From Zoroaster sp. YZ-2022 (taxonomy: Eukaryota; Echinodermata; Asteroidea; Forcipulatida; Zoroasteridae): a stretch of DNA of 64,000 bases. Below the pieces are notes generated by a model. That model was given only the letters and a program-made list of their open reading frames with translations. It searched no databases and was not told where the DNA came from. Each line of letters starts with the position of its first letter. The first letter of the stretch is position 1. Below are positions 1 through 11,690 of the stretch, one piece after another. The position numbers were made by a program, and so were the translations under genes. The stretch spans positions 7,143,926-7,207,925 of the forward strand of contig CM055837.1 in the NCBI GenBank assembly GCA_029582265.1, in the 5' to 3' direction.

Positions 1-719
1 TTTTTATTTGATAATCATAAAGAACATGTCATTGCCCACACTTAATTTCCGTTAAGGCAAATTTGGCCAATTAATTAGTGTCTAATGAGATCGTGTTTAA
101 AGGGACATTAATTTCAAATTTGGCTAAAATTTATTCACGCATTTCTTCTTTTTGGTGCAAAAAGGGGTTCACTAAAAATAAAATGTACCAAACCTCTTTT
201 ATACATATTATTTTTTTATTTGATAATCATAAAGAACATGTCATTGTCCACACTTAATTTCCGTTAAGGCAAATTTGGCCCATTAATTAGTGTCTAATTA
301 GACCGTGTTTAAAAGGACAAATATTAGAAAGTGTCTGCACTTTTTCAGGCCTTTTCTCATTTTTTTGTACGAAAAGGGGTTCACTAAAAACAAAATGTAC
401 CAAACCTCTCTTATAAATATTAATTTTTTATTTAATAATCATAAAGAACATATCTATGCCCACACTTAATTTCCGTTAAGGCAAATTTGGCCCATTAATT
501 AGTGTATAATTAGACCGTGTTTAAAGGGACAAATATTCGAAGGTGTCTGCACTTTTTTCAGGCCTTTTCTCCTTTTTAGTACGAAAAGGGGTTCACTTTA
601 AACAAAATGTACCAAACATCTTTTATAAATATTAATTTTTTATTTGATAATCATAAAGAACATGTCATTGCCCACACTTAATTTCCGTTAAGGCAAATTT
701 GGCCCATTAATTAGTGTTT
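1..719 (-). repeat. Satellite A array (about 205-210 bp monomer), inverted orientation
   Basis: Roughly three and a half tandem copies of an AT-rich monomer. Landmarks recur at about 210 bp: a TTTGATAATCATAAAGAACATG block, CACTTAATTTCCGTTAAGGC, TTAGTGTCTAAT, and GGGGTTCACTAAAAA. The same monomer fills about 12.2-15.3 kb in the opposite orientation. No coding potential is seen. The array runs off the window start, so its true length is unknown. Confidence 0.9.
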
Positions 720-1254
720 AATGAGACCCCGCTCTCCCCCGCTCTCCCCCGCTCTCCCCCGCTCTCCCCGCCTCCCCGCCTCCCCGCCTCCCCGCCTCCC
801 CGCCTCCCCGCCTCCCGCCTCCCCGCCTCCCCGCTCTCCCCGCCTCCCCGCCTCCCCGCTCTCCCCGCTCTCCCCGCTCTCCCCGCCTCCCGCCTCCCCG
901 CTCTCCTCCCCGCCTCCCCGCCTCTCCCCGCCTCCCCGCCTCCCGCTCTCCCGCTCTCCCCGCCTCCCGCCTCCCCTCTCCCCGCCTCCCCGCCTCCCCG
1001 CTCCCCGCCCCCGCCTCCCGCCTCCCCGCCTCCCCGCCTCCCCGCCTCCCCGCCTCCCGCTCTCCCCGCCTCCCCGCTCTCCCCGCTCCCGCTCTCCCTC
1101 TCCCGCTCTCCCCGCTCTCCCGCCTCCCCGCCTCCCCGCTCTCCCGCCTCCCGCCTCCCCGCTCTCCCCTCCCCGCTCTCCCGCCTCCCGCCCCCCGCTC
1201 TCCCCCCGCTCTCCCCCCGCTCTCCCCCGCTCTCCCCCGCTCTCCCCCGCTCCG
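720..1254. repeat. C-rich minisatellite (CCCCGCCTC / CCCCGCTCT words)
   Basis: About 535 bp made almost only of 8-9 bp words CCCCGCCTC and CCCCGCTCT, with complete C/T versus G/A strand asymmetry. It begins directly inside a satellite A monomer, after TTAGTGTTTAATGAGA. Long open frames on both strands here are low-complexity artefacts (Pro/Ser/Leu-rich or Gly/Arg/Glu-rich). The G-rich strand has many GGGG runs spaced for G-quadruplexes. Confidence 0.95.
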
Positions 1255-1289
1255 GGAGAAAAACAAATAGTTTATTATGCTACTTTTCC

Positions 1290-1386
1290 TTGACTATTGA
1301 CTCACGACCGCTACGGGTCTCGAACCCATCTGGGGTATCTTCAGTTTCTATTCCACAGTGATTTAACCAATTGAGCCACCACCCCA
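1290..1386 (-). repeat. tRNA-like sequence (SINE head or tRNA pseudogene)
   Basis: On the minus strand there is a pol III box A-like TGGCTCAATTGG followed about 45 bp later by a box B-like GGGTTCGAGACCC. The spacing is tRNA-like. The acceptor stem does not pair cleanly and no CCA is seen, so this is called a tRNA-derived repeat and not a functional tRNA gene. Confidence 0.55.
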
Positions 1387-1474
1387 AAAATGCTAATATA
1401 TAAACCACAAAGTCTATACTTTAGCACCCTCTATCTCGAAGTCGTCTCATGGAATATGGACTTATGCAATTATT

Positions 1475-2060
1475 TTAAGCAAAGCAAGTGGTCTAGTGGA
1501 TAAGACTCTTGACTAATAAGTGAGAGGTCCTGAGTTCAAGCCCAGTGTTTTTAATTTTTATTCTGACTGATGTCATTCTAAGGTTTATAATTAAACTCAA
1601 ACGCATTTGTACCAACTACAGCAAGTGGTCTAGTGGATACTAATGTTGACTTGTAAGCAGGAGGTTCTAAGTTCAAACCCAGTGTAAATACTTTTTTTTT
1701 TGACTCGGACTGATGTCATTCTAATTAATTAAACTGAAACGCTATTATCTTAAGCGCAGCTAGTGGTCTATTGGATAAGAGTCTTGACTTCTAAGTAGGA
1801 AGTCACAAGTTCGAGCCCAGGATGTCATCGGTTTGAGTGTAGTTTTTAAATTTTATTCTGACTGATGTCATTCTAATGTTTATGTCTAAGGTTTATAAAT
1901 AAACTCAAACACAAATATTCTAATGAAAGAAAGTGGTCCAGTGGATAACACTCTTGACACCGAGTTCAATCCCAGTGCTTTTTATTTTTATTCTGACTGA
2001 TGTCATTCTAAGGTCCCAATTTCAAGCCCAGTGATTTTTATTTTTATTCTGACTTAGCAG
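1475..2060 (+). repeat. Tandem tRNA-derived repeat units (4-5 copies, about 140-150 bp)
   Basis: Four units start at about 1485, 1621, 1762 and 1930. Each has an AGTGGTCTAGTGGATAA box A-like segment, a decayed anticodon arm, and a box B-like GAGTTCAAGCCCAG. A shared 3' body follows: TTTTTATTTTTATTCTGACTGATGTCATTC, then TTTATAATTAAACTCAAACGC. The third unit keeps a CTTCTAAG anticodon-loop-like sequence. A partial fifth body ends near 2055. Head-to-tail arrangement is unusual for SINEs, which normally insert singly. Confidence 0.75.
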
Positions 2061-2099
2061 CTCTATGAAATTAAGCCCAGACCTAATTGTAGCCCGTAT

Positions 2100-2544
2100 A
2101 ATTAGGTGAAAAATATGATTTAATACAAATACCATACTAATTTGTACTTGATGTGAGATACTAATTGTATACCTTATGAGATTCCAACTGTATAATCCAT
2201 ATTACTATTGCAACAATAAAGTACTTCAACTACACATGTGTAAAGGAGGTTGGTTATATAGATGGGAATTAATTGTCTTTTGTACCCTGGTGGATATCGT
2301 CTGGTCTGAGGGTCCGGTTGGAACTACGATGCAGGGTGATATAACGTATTCTTATTTGTATTGAAGGAAACGTTTGATTAAAGATTATATAGTTTGTGAA
2401 TTAAATGGACAACATAGTCATGATCAGAGGATTCAGAGCACATTTTCATCAGGACATGGAGTCGGTGTTCAAGTTTAAAGATGAACAAAATAACTAAAAA
2501 TGACTGGATCATTTATGCAACAGCAACGATAATATGACCTTATC
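2100..2544. other. Intergenic stretch without a recognised feature
   Basis: AT-rich sequence with no supported gene. The part at about 2495-2545 (ATGACTGGATCATTTATGCA) resembles sequences at 18.54, 54.62, 55.98 and 60.55 kb, so it belongs to a dispersed, decayed repeat family. Confidence 0.5.
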
Positions 2545-2717
2545 GTGTGGGAAGCCACCTTGGGAAGCCAGCTTGGGAAGCCAGCTTGGGAAGCCAGCTT
2601 GGGAAGCCACCTTGGGAAGCCAGCTTGGGAAGCCACCTTGGGAAGCCAGCTTGGGAAGCCAGCTTGGGAAGCCAGCTTGAGAAGCCAGCTTGGGAAGCCA
2701 GCTTGGGAAGCCAGCTT
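2545..2717. repeat. 13-bp minisatellite (TTGGGAAGCCAGC)
   Basis: About 13 copies of a 13-bp unit TTGGGAAGCCAGC, with CCAC variants. Because 13 is not a multiple of 3, every frame stays open and reads a 13-residue periodic peptide. Those ORFs are artefacts. Confidence 0.95.
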
Positions 2718-2900
2718 GTACAAATCGTTAATTGTCAAAAAATATTTACTAAAAGATGACACCACTTTGACCTTACTTCCTGTCCAAACCGGAAGTCAAA
2801 CTTTAATATTTAAAAAAATCATATCTCAACCACAAGGGGTAAATTCACAATCTTTCCACCATTGTACAGATCGTCAATTGTCAACAAATATTTACACAAA
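2718..2900 (+). repeat. Satellite D monomer, left flank of the LTR element
   Basis: One copy of the ~150 bp satellite defined by TTGACCTTACTTCCTGTCC, AACCGGAAGTCAAA, ATCATATCTCAAC and ACCATTGTACAGATCGT. It ends in TATTTACACAAA, where the LTR retrotransposon begins. Intact monomers elsewhere read TTTACACAAAGGTGACC, which fixes the insertion point. Confidence 0.9.
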
Positions 2901-3221
2901 TGTAGTGAAACGCTTTGGAGCGTAAGGGGGTCATTCAACACCAAATAATTCAATGAATTTACAGGATAAACTTTTGGTAGTCTTGGAACATTTCACTGCC
3001 AGTTTTATTATATTCCTCCAATCTCCAAAAGAATCAACTCTTCACTTAATTAAAAGTTCCTCGCCTCCACCTTGTCTTTTCCTACTCTCGCCTCCCGTCT
3101 TTTTCCCAAAACCTTCCACCCTCACCTTTGACCTCCCTCTACATTCTTTCCATCTACGGGCTCCCCATGACAGCGCCCTCTCGTGGTTAGGAACGCCAAT
3201 ACTAGCAGCTCACATACCACA
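2901..3221 (-). repeat. 3' LTR of the Gypsy-type element (321 bp)
   Basis: It matches 9896-10151 plus 10941-11005 with about ten differences. On the minus strand it begins TG and ends CA. The interior is CT-rich on the plus strand. The copy is uninterrupted, so it shows the ancestral state of the other LTR at the MITE insertion site (CTACGGGCTCCCC here). Confidence 0.92.
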
Positions 3222-3238
3222 AACTCCCCTACTTTTTA
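3222..3238 (-). other. Candidate polypurine tract
   Basis: On the minus strand, AAAAAGTAGGGGAGTT lies directly upstream of the TGTGG start of the 3' LTR. Purine richness and position match the plus-strand primer site of LTR retrotransposons. Confidence 0.6.
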
Positions 3239-3448
3239 ATGATCCACTCCTGCAGATCAATTTCTTCGACCTTTCAAACTGGTACCAGTTTTGTTTAACA
3301 AAACAAACATTTTCATGCAAAGTGTAACAACATTAATGAACAATTTAACTGCCACCAAAGTCTTTTGTCCTCTTTACTAAAAACAACCTTTAGACATTCT
3401 ACCAGCCAACCCCATATCTTTTAATACAAATAAATATTAAAAAAAAAA

Positions 3449-4030
3449 CTACCAAACACGAGATTCAAAGATTTTCAAAAGTTGTCGGAGTGACCTCTCA
3501 TACTGCACCATCCCTAATTGGTTGAGGTGCACGCCATCCAAGTTGTAGCGTGCATGCTTTAGTCCCCGATGGTGGCATACCCACCATCCATCCTCTACGA
3601 AAGTTGTACACTCCAACATTCTGTTAAAAATCTCAACCCTCTCATTAAACATTTTTAGTGAGACCTGATTATTCCTAAGTCAGACAGTGCGAGGTAGCAC
3701 CGGTAGGAACACTACTGCCTCTGGATGTACACCCCATTTGGGAAGATCACCAATAAATTTACATAGTGAGGCATGTACTTTACTAGGACTTGATACCTTC
3801 GAACACAGGTCATTCGTCCCCAAATCAACTACAAGTACAGTCGGCTGAATCTTTCCCAACTCTGTGAGATAACGACCTGGGTTTTCCTGAATCCTTGTAA
3901 TTGTGAGCCCGCCCTCCCCAAGACACGTTACTGGAACCATGCCTCGCTGCAACTGTACTTCATACACAAACCGTCGCCTATTTCTTAATCTTTTTACAAA
4001 ACTATGCCCAAATAATACAAAACCACCCAT
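3449..4030 (-). pseudogene. SGNH/GDSL-hydrolase-like ORF inside the LTR element
   Basis: A 193-codon frame, continuous except for one TGA at 3680-3682. Four SGNH hydrolase blocks can be read in order: block I-like GHSF (residues 8-11, candidate Ser10), a GEGG segment for block II, LGTNDL for block III (Gly and Asn), and DGVHLN near the C-terminus for block V (Asp and His). SGNH enzymes are small esterases or lipases with a Ser-His-Asp triad. The ORF lies about 550 bp downstream of the integrase C-terminus and about 230 bp before the LTR, on the pol strand, so it travels with the element. Its substrate cannot be told from sequence. It could be a captured host gene or an esterase domain like those known in some CR1-type LINEs. 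The single stop suggests recent decay or read-through. Confidence 0.7.
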
Positions 4031-4582
4031 ACTGCCTTATGATGCTCTTGGGCGTGGTGGTTGCTCTGTGGAAGCTGGATAACCCCAAATCCTTCCCAAA
4101 AAAACCCCACCACCACGGATTCCTGCAAACCTGCAAGAACATTGACAACCAAAAATTTGTTAAGTACAATTTTGTTGGTAAGTTTCTACATTTTTACACA
4201 CCATAAGCAGGACTGGCTCCTTCCGGTTGTATTCACTGCCCGAGGAAGATTGGATACTCCAAGCCTCTTCCCGCAAGTACATCCACAACACACAAGGAAC
4301 CCACGACTGCCCGTTTAACAAAACTAGTCATTACTGACTTAGGTAAAAGAAAAGACTGAATTATAGTCCAGAAAACCTGGTAATGCCATCAGGTTGAATG
4401 CAGCCATGTAGAACAAGACATAAAAACAAAATCCTAGAACATTACGTACAATGCCAGTGACACACGTGCACACAGAGAGAACTAAACAACCCATTGCAAA
4501 CTACGAAATTCTGCGTGAATTAAAAAGGATCACCAAAGTTAATTCAGACCGAGTATCAGCAGGAAGCCAAGGTCAGGTTTGC

Positions 4583-7500
4583 TCACAGGAAGGCTGGATA
4601 CCCCAAGCCACTTCCACAGAACACACCTGAAACCATGACCAGTCTGTGCGGCGGGTTACCATGCATCCCTTTTGTGGTTCTCTGTGATCGCCTGGGTTGA
4701 ACCATTCCGCCCAACAAATCCATAGGGGCCTCCCCTACTATTTCAGGGTCTACCACTTTATCAACTCCATTTGAGTTTGGAATGCTAGCCTTAGTAATGA
4801 CCAGGTCCCACTCTGAACTGTCAGAGGAGTCACTTTCATCACCTGGCTCTGTCACCGCCAAAGGGTCTAACTGGGCGGATTTGATAAACATCATTTTGTT
4901 CGTTTCTCCACAACACAGTATACGAATCTCTGTCGTATACATTCTCTAATTTGTGTCGGCCCTTGAAAGCACATTTTCTTAGGAGCACCCGCGACCCTAC
5001 CGGCAATGGCACAGCATTGGCCTTGGCATTATGAGCCACTTCATTCTGATGAGCCCTCCGCTCCATCCGTTCCCTCACCAGGACACCTGCTCTTTCCAAC
5101 AACTCTGATTGCTGCCTAACTATCTGGTCTACAGGAATCAACGGTTCCCTCCCAAACATCAGTGTAAATGGCGCTACACCTGTAGTACAATGGGGGGTAG
5201 AATTATATACGAATACCACATGCGGCAGAAAATCCGGCCACTTTCTGCGCTCTGTCTCACTGAACGATTTGATCAATCCGAACAACGTACGATTGAATCG
5301 CTCTGCCTGAGCATTCCCTTCGGGGTGATACGGCGTCGTTCGCGACTTCTTAATGCCATACAGTCTGTGCTGTTTGGTCCCTACAAGGCACTGCCTGCAC
5401 GTACTTGGTGTAAACGTCGGTCATGACCAACACATCTTCGTATCCCCCACGCCCTCTATCGACCTTCATAAAGTCAACGGCTAGAACTTCCAAGGGTCTG
5501 AACGCCATTAGATGATGCATTGGAACCTTGGGAACTGGTTCAGCTAGACACCCTTGCCCTGACACAACGCTCACATTTCCAGATATGGGCTCCGACATCA
5601 GAAGTCATTTTAGGCCAATAAACCCGCCTCCTGAGAAGAGAACACGAGCGGGTTACTCCTTGATGTCCCCATCCCTCATGACAACCCTCAATAGCCTTAG
5701 AGCGGATGCATTCGGGCAAGAGTATCTGAAACACCTCCCCAAGAACTGGATCTTCCACTCTACGACAAAGAACCCCGTCCTTTTGAACAAAGCGGGACCA
5801 CTGCCATAACCAGCGTCTTAACTCTGGTGAGTCATTCGGCGCTCCAGGAATCACCTCCCCTGGTGACCATCGCTTGTCCCAACGTTCCCAAATAGTACCT
5901 AACACTGGATCCGATCGTTGCAGAACTGCCATTTGGTCTGATGACCAGGATGGGAATACCCCAGGAGGACCTGCACCCTCGGGTGCTTGCTTTGCTAACT
6001 CGATGCACACATTACATGCTCCAATCAGCAATGGAAATGGCGTAGAATGGGTTTTCTGAAGAAATATTCCGGCCACTGCCTCCACCGAGCAGTGCCCAGG
6101 GTACCGACTCAACGCATCTGCGCACCTGTTGCTGCTACCCGATCTATTATACGATGTCAAAATTGAACGCCGCCACTTGAGCTGCCCACCTCATTTCGCT
6201 AGCCCCCAGCTTGGCTGTGTTTAGGTGCGACAGTGGATTATTATCAGTTAAGACTGTAAATGTTCCCCCAACCAAATAATCCCTGAACTTATCCACAACT
6301 GCCCACTTCAAACCCACAAGTTCTAACTTGAAGGAGCTAAAATTTGGGTACTTCAACTGACAACGTGGCCCAGATAGGCAACTTCACTGCGGAAGAGACT
6401 GCACTTGTTGCCCTTAACCTTTAGTTCAAATTCTGCAAGTTTTGACAAAACCTTGTCCAACCTCCTCAAGTGTTCTTCTAATGAAGAAGAATACACCAAT
6501 ATATCGTCTAGATATATCAATAACTCAGAAAAATTCATGTCCCCAAGGCACTGCTCCATTACCCTCTGGAACGTACTTGGTGCATTTGCCAACCCAAAGG
6601 GCATTCGAGTAAACTCGTAAAGCCCAAAGGGCACTCGAAATGCAGTCTTCTCTACAGAACTGGGATCCATGGCCACCTGGTGGTAACCATGTGCCAAGTC
6701 AAGAGCCGAAAAATATTTAGCGCCCTGTAAAGCCTCTTCGATACGCGGCAAGGGAAAGGAGTCACGAACACCCTTTGCATTTAATTTCCTGTAGTCTACG
6801 CACAGGCGCAAGGACCCATCCCGCTTTTTCACCAGTACAACTGCACTCGCGTACGGACTCTCGCTGCGCCTAATGATTCCCTGATCCAACAACTTTTGCA
6901 AGAGCGCTTTAACTTCCTGAACACAGTGTGGGGGAATTCTGCGGTATTTTTCACTGATTGGGTGGTTGTCGATTGTGTTGATCTTGTGAGGTATTTTGTC
7001 ACAATAACCAACATCAAACTCATCTTTCGAAAAGACTGAATCATGCTTCTGGATAAGTTTCACAACCTGTTCCTTTTGATCCTCATTCAGGAAAGACGAC
7101 TCAGGTAGTTCATAATTCTCACCATTTGCAAATGTGAACACCTCTTTAGGCACTCCTCCTACCCCTCCCCTTGAGTCAGGCTTAGAGAGCTCCCCCTTCA
7201 AGTCCACAGTTTCTTCAACCAACACATGATTGACATGTACCTCGATACCATCGGACGAGGATTCCAACCCAATGCAGTTTGACATGGATGCTTCAATAAC
7301 TTAAGCTAATTTCGTATAAGGGGGAATTACCCAAGACTGTGTCCCCAAATTAGCCACCAGCACCTTTACTGTCTTTCCATTTGTTACTTGACAAGAGTCA
7401 AACACCCTGGCCGCAGCATGTAGATTATTCGCCCCCTCAGGATGTGCATCTGATTTCATGCTCTCAACAATAACCACTTTGTTCCTAAGGACATGCACAC

Positions 7501-8232
7501 GTAACAGTGTACTGTCAGTACCTGCCTAGGGCGAATAGTTATTCCATGCCTACCAGTGCGTGCAGCCAATGGCATGACCTGCGACCCTTGAACCCTTTGT
7601 TTATTCGGATGAGGTTGTGCCCTCGAAAGCCGATACCATTGGAGGGTCACATTCCAAGCCTCAGTATCATTCTGCCCCTGTTCTACTACCACATCTTTCA
7701 GCAGTTCCAGGACATTACATCCTAACAGTATTGGACTTTTCTTTGAATTCAACAACCCTTCATTGCATGAATCTTTCACCACCAAGAAGTGCGCCTCAAC
7801 AGTTTTGTGAAAAACAGTGAGAGGAACGTGTATGTACCCAGCGATTGGAACCTCCAACCCCGCCACACCGTACACCCCGCTCAGTTTGTCTGCCAGATGT
7901 TCCTGATAAAAAGAGGCACTTATGAGGGACGTTTCGGCGCCTGTATCTAAAATGCATGTGACTGGTACCCCAGCCAATATGACTTCAGCCCTAGGGCTCT
8001 CCTTAACTAAACTAGCTAACAACTCATCCGCAGACAGGTCAGGCGCCGTAACCCCCTCATTACATGATCTCATACTGGACTTGGCCCTTGTTTGACCCTC
8101 CCCCACCACCCGGCCGCAGGCGATGGAGGCAGTTAGTTTAACTGCTCTTTCCCCTCCGGTTGTCCCTGTACCATCTGGTGCCCCCCGATAAACTGTTGAG
8201 CTTCCTGTGGTTTTCTCACCAGGAGAGGACAT
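4583..8232 (-). pseudogene. Gypsy pol: protease, RT, RNase H, integrase (broken)
   Basis: The order is as in Ty3/Gypsy. The aspartic protease is near 7930 (LDTGAETSLIS). Reverse transcriptase covers 7285-6353, with LCVDYRKLN, ALDLAHGYHQVAM, FGLANAPSTFQ and YLDDILVYS. An RNase H C-terminal part follows (KFRDYLVGG, LTDNNPLSHL; 6356-6147). The integrase zinc finger (HEGWGHQG to CERC) and core (LAVDFMK, then HPEGNAQAERF) come next, then a basic C-terminus (RRSQRTTKGMHGNP) ending at 4583. Damage: an in-frame TAA at 7301; a deletion at about 6357 joining the RT thumb (YLGHVVS) to mid RNase H, losing the start of that domain; a deletion at about 5355 removing the integrase part with the second catalytic Asp; and further frameshifts. 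This copy cannot make a working polyprotein. Confidence 0.9.
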
Positions 8233-9170
8233 TGTGATCTAATATGACCAGGCTCCTTACACCTCCCTGGACACTCCCTCTCGGTACAGATTGATTTTGC
8301 GCTTGCGTGCGCAGCATGCACTGCATTAAGAACGTAATTTGTTCCTGCTGCTTGTTGAGTTGTACCTGCATATCCCCCATAGATTTCATCATCGCTGAAT
8401 ATTGCTGCTGCATAGGGTCCACACAATTCACTGCGCATGTAATCTTTGTACTGACATTTGCCTTTGCCTCGTCAACATTAACACTCGCTCCCATAAATGA
8501 GGCCTCCAACTGGCGGACTTGGCCATGCTTGACCCTGGTTGAGTTTTCATAATCCCTGAACAATTCAAAGGCCTTGTCCCGAAATTGGTTGAAACTTTGT
8601 CTTGTGTCAGCCAGCTGGAGCCTTTTCAGCTCAAAGCGTGCACTCTGACCCCGCGCCCCAGCCACAAACTGCCCTATCAGGGTTTTCTCTCAAACTCTTT
8701 AGCAATTCCCTTTCCCCTTTAGGAGCAATGTGCAAAATTCTGTCATAGAGCCTCAACAAGTCGCGGGAGAACTCCATAAGGTTCTCATCTTCGAGTTGTC
8801 CCCTCTCGAAAAACGCCTTTTGCAGTGATTGCAAAGTTTCCCCTCTCCCAAACTGGTTATGCAGTAGCTTTACCAGAAGAGAATAGTCAGACGTGACATC
8901 CTCTCGGCTTTTAACTTCAATACGAGCAGACCCCACTAAATGATCCACCACAACCTGAGCCTTATCCTTTTCTGGGATGTTATATTGTCGACAATAAATG
9001 TCAACCTCATCCAACCACTCTCTGAGGGTTGGGTCTACAGAACTCACTGGCTTCCCCTAGTTTAACCTATCAAGCTTAATTGGCCTTTCCCTGGTACCAC
9101 TGCTCTGCTTCAATGCATCAGAAAGGTCCGACATCAGTTGTACCAACGCACCTTCCTCCGAGGTAGCCAT
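8133..9170 (-). pseudogene. Gypsy gag with zinc knuckle (broken)
   Basis: The most likely start is the ATG at 9170 (reads MATSEEGALVQLMSDLSDAL). A TAG at about 9058-9060 interrupts the frame, which resumes with a retrotransposon gag-type helical domain (REWLDEVDIYCRQYNI; LLVKLLHNQFGRGE; LMEFSRDLLRLYDRI). A frameshift near 8660 moves it to the frame of LQLADTRQSFNQFRDKAFEL. A second shift near 8340 leads to a CCHC-like knuckle, CPGRCKEPGHIRSQC (spacing C-x3-C-x4-H-x4-C), which binds RNA in Gag proteins. The C-terminus overlaps the start of the pol frame at 8232, as is normal for gag-pol. Confidence 0.85.
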
Positions 9171-9875
9171 ATTGCATATTACTCTAGCTAAGTAAAATAA
9201 AACTACCACTACACCACACAGACCGTCCCCCCCAAAAAAAAACTATGAATGCAAAACAACTACAGGCAATCTACATGCACGTGTGTCACCTCGATGTACA
9301 TGTACCTTATAAGGCCTACAAGATATACAAAGTTAAACAATATATATCATACAATCAAAATGCACAATAAAATTACTGCATAATCTTGTGCAATATCAGG
9401 TGCTGTGATGTGATGTTCCAAATTGTTCATCAAAACTAATCATTTATCATGATGACATCAGCCTAGCTTACTAGCTGATCCTACCAACTGGTCTTGTCTC
9501 TCCTTGACAACTGCCTTTCACGTTGCTGTGGTCCTGCCGGCAGTATTGCCACAAATTGCCTTCTGGATGATCGCCGACACTTGATAGTGGCAGTCACTGG
9601 CACCCTGCGTGCCCTCAGCCAAGTCCAAGCCGCCACTTAGCCCTACATTGGCCTTCTCACCGACGGTAACTCGATGTGGTCGTGTCAATCCCCAGTTATC
9701 CTCCGCTGAACTCTCAAGCTCGACGAATGTGCGAAACCACTGCACGCACAAAACTGTCTTGGATGGACACAGTCCACTAACACAGCACTCGGTGTACCAC
9801 TAAAGCAATGGCGACAGTCCACTTGTGTAACACTCGGCATGAAACGGCACTCCAGCACCATCAAAATTGTACATG

Positions 9876-9893
9876 ACCCCATCCGTGTTACCA
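9876..9893 (-). other. Candidate primer binding site
   Basis: Two bases inside the 5' LTR end, the minus strand reads TGGTAACACGGATGGGG. This resembles the complement of the 3' end of initiator tRNA-Met (TGGTAGCAGAGGATGG as I recall it), with a few mismatches. Position is right; the tRNA assignment is tentative. Confidence 0.5.
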
Positions 9894-10160
9894 TTTGTAG
9901 TGAAACGCTTTGGAGCGTAAGGGGGTCATTCAACACCAAATAATTCAATGAATTTACAGGATAAACTGTTGGTAGTCTTGGAACATTTCACAGCCAGTAC
10001 TTTTATTATATTCCTCCAATCTCCAAAAGAATCAACTCTTCACTTAAGTAAAAGTTCCTCGCCTCCACTTTGTCTTTTCCTACTCTCGCCTCCCGTCTTT
10101 TTCCCAAAACCTTCCACCCTCACCTTTGACCTCCTTCTACATTCTTTCCATCTGCGGGCT

Positions 10161-10940
10161 GCGTTTTTTTTTTTTACACCGCAGCGACGGGTTTTGTGCA
10201 GTAAAAGTGCCAATTCCGGTCTTGAGAGAGAGACTACGAAACCCGAGGCGCGCGACTTTAGAAAACTCCAAGCTGCAGTCGACCATGGCGCTCTGCAGTG
10301 GAACTCATGGGTGCACCCCACTAAATAGTGAGGAATTCATGCGCCGAGCTATTTATCATAAAGTGTATGCCCTCAAATTTTTCTGAAAAACAAAGATTTG
10401 AGGCCCATTCATTTGATGGATTGTGTAAAAATGGCCCACTATCATAATCTGGGGGTCCTTGGCTTCCAACTGTGAGTATTTTGGACACACTAGGCCCTGA
10501 AAAAGTGGTCCTAATTTGATTTCAAGCGTAAGGCCTTTTTCCAAAATGGCTGCTTTTCAGTGTGGACGCTTTCACTACTGTAGAGAGTGGTTTTCATTGG
10601 GATGAGGATAACTTCCTGGAAACCTGGACTTTAGACAGTAAATAGAGAAGAAAATAAAAGGTTATATATCGATCAATATTTTTTCTTTTGGTTTTAAAAA
10701 CTGTGGGACTTTTAAGTATTTTTTAACGATTTTTGAATATTTTGTGTTTAACACTGTTTACTATGGAAGTTTATTTAGTTGGGTGCACCCTCATGCAGCC
10801 ATTCCCTCTCCGTTGATGGTAGGTTTTTTTTGCGTGTCGAAATTCCCTTCGCGCGCATGCGTGCTGAATGGGTTCATAGTCTTGACACAAGGGCGAAATG
10901 CGTACAAAACCCGTCGCTGCGGTGTAAAAAAAAAATACGC
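10161..10940. mobile_element. MULE-like non-autonomous DNA element, itself interrupted
   Basis: Terminal inverted repeats of about 35 bp: GCGTTTTTTTTTTTTACACC at the left and its near-perfect reverse complement ending GTAAAAAAAAAATACGC at the right, both followed inward by GCAGCGACGGGTTTT. The 9-bp sequence CTGCGGGCT is duplicated at 10152-10160 and 10941-10949, and the uninterrupted LTR has one such site. A 9-bp duplication is typical of Mutator-like elements. No transposase is present. Confidence 0.88.
10309..10790. mobile_element. Inner inverted-repeat element nested in the MULE-like MITE
   Basis: Ends are GGGTGCACCCCACTAAAT at the left and the inverted ATTTAGTTGGGTGCACCC at the right, flanked by TCAT on both sides (10305-10308 and 10791-10794). 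Removing it leaves an outer element of about 298 bp. The interior (482 bp) has no convincing ORF. Family unknown. Confidence 0.7.
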
Positions 10941-11005
10941 CTGCGGGCTCCCCATGACAGCGCCATCTCGTGGTTAGGAACGCCAATACTAGCTCACATA
11001 CCACA

Positions 11006-11690
11006 CAAAGGTGACCTCAATTTGACCTTTACTTCCTGTCCAAACCGGAAGTCAAAATTTAATATTTAAAAAAATCATATCTCAACAACCACAAGAGGTA
11101 AATTCGAAATTGTTGTACCATTGTATACATTATTAATTGTCAAAAAATATTTACACAAAGGTGATCCCAATTTGACATTACTTCTTGTCCAAACCGGAAG
11201 TCAAAGTTTCATATTTAAAAAAGTCATATCTCAACAACCACAAGAGGTAAATTCACAGTTTTTGCACCATTGTACAGATTGTTAATTGTCAAAAATATTT
11301 ACAAAAACATGACCCCAATTTCACCTTTACTTCCTGTCCAAACCGGAAGTCATAGTTTAATATTAAAAAATATCATATCTCAACAACCACAAGAGGTAAG
11401 TTCACAATTTTTGCACCGTTGTACAGAGCGTTACTTGTCAAAAAAAATTTTTTTAAAGGTGACCCCAATTTGACCTTTACTTCCTGTCCAAACCGGAGTC
11501 AAAGTTTAATAATGAAAAAAAATCATATCTCAACAACCACAACAGGTAAATTCACAATTTTTGTACCATTGTACAGATCGTGAATTGTCAAAACAATTTT
11601 ACACAAAGGTGACCTCAATTTGACCTTTACTTCCTGTCTAAACCGGAAGTCAATGTTTAATATTAAACAAATAATGATGCAAAGTTTCTT
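11006..11690 (+). repeat. Satellite D array, right flank of the LTR element (4-5 monomers)
   Basis: Monomers of about 150 bp repeat CAATTTGACCTTTACTTCCT, AACCGGAAGTCAAAGTTTAA, ATATCTCAACAACCACAAG and CCATTGTACAGATCGT. The first monomer is the right half of the copy split by the LTR insertion. Confidence 0.92.

Larger units (their letters stand above)
2901..11005 (-). mobile_element. Gypsy-type LTR retrotransposon, degenerate, with extra SGNH ORF
   Basis: Two LTRs (2901-3221 and 9896-11005, the second interrupted by a MITE) bound gag, protease, reverse transcriptase, RNase H and integrase fragments in Gypsy order, all on the minus strand. On that strand the LTRs begin TGTGGTATG and end TTTCACTACA. 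Both flanks carry CAAA (2897-2900 and 11006-11009), a 4-bp target duplication inside satellite D. Coding is broken by stops, frameshifts and two internal deletions, so this copy is not autonomous. An SGNH-hydrolase-like ORF lies between integrase and the 3' LTR, an unusual addition. Confidence 0.93.
9896..11005 (-). repeat. 5' LTR of the Gypsy-type element, split by a MITE
   Basis: LTR sequence runs 9896-10160 and resumes at 10941-11005, with a 780-bp element between. Outside the insertion it is about 3% diverged from the 3' LTR, by my count of roughly ten differences over 320 bp. Confidence 0.92.
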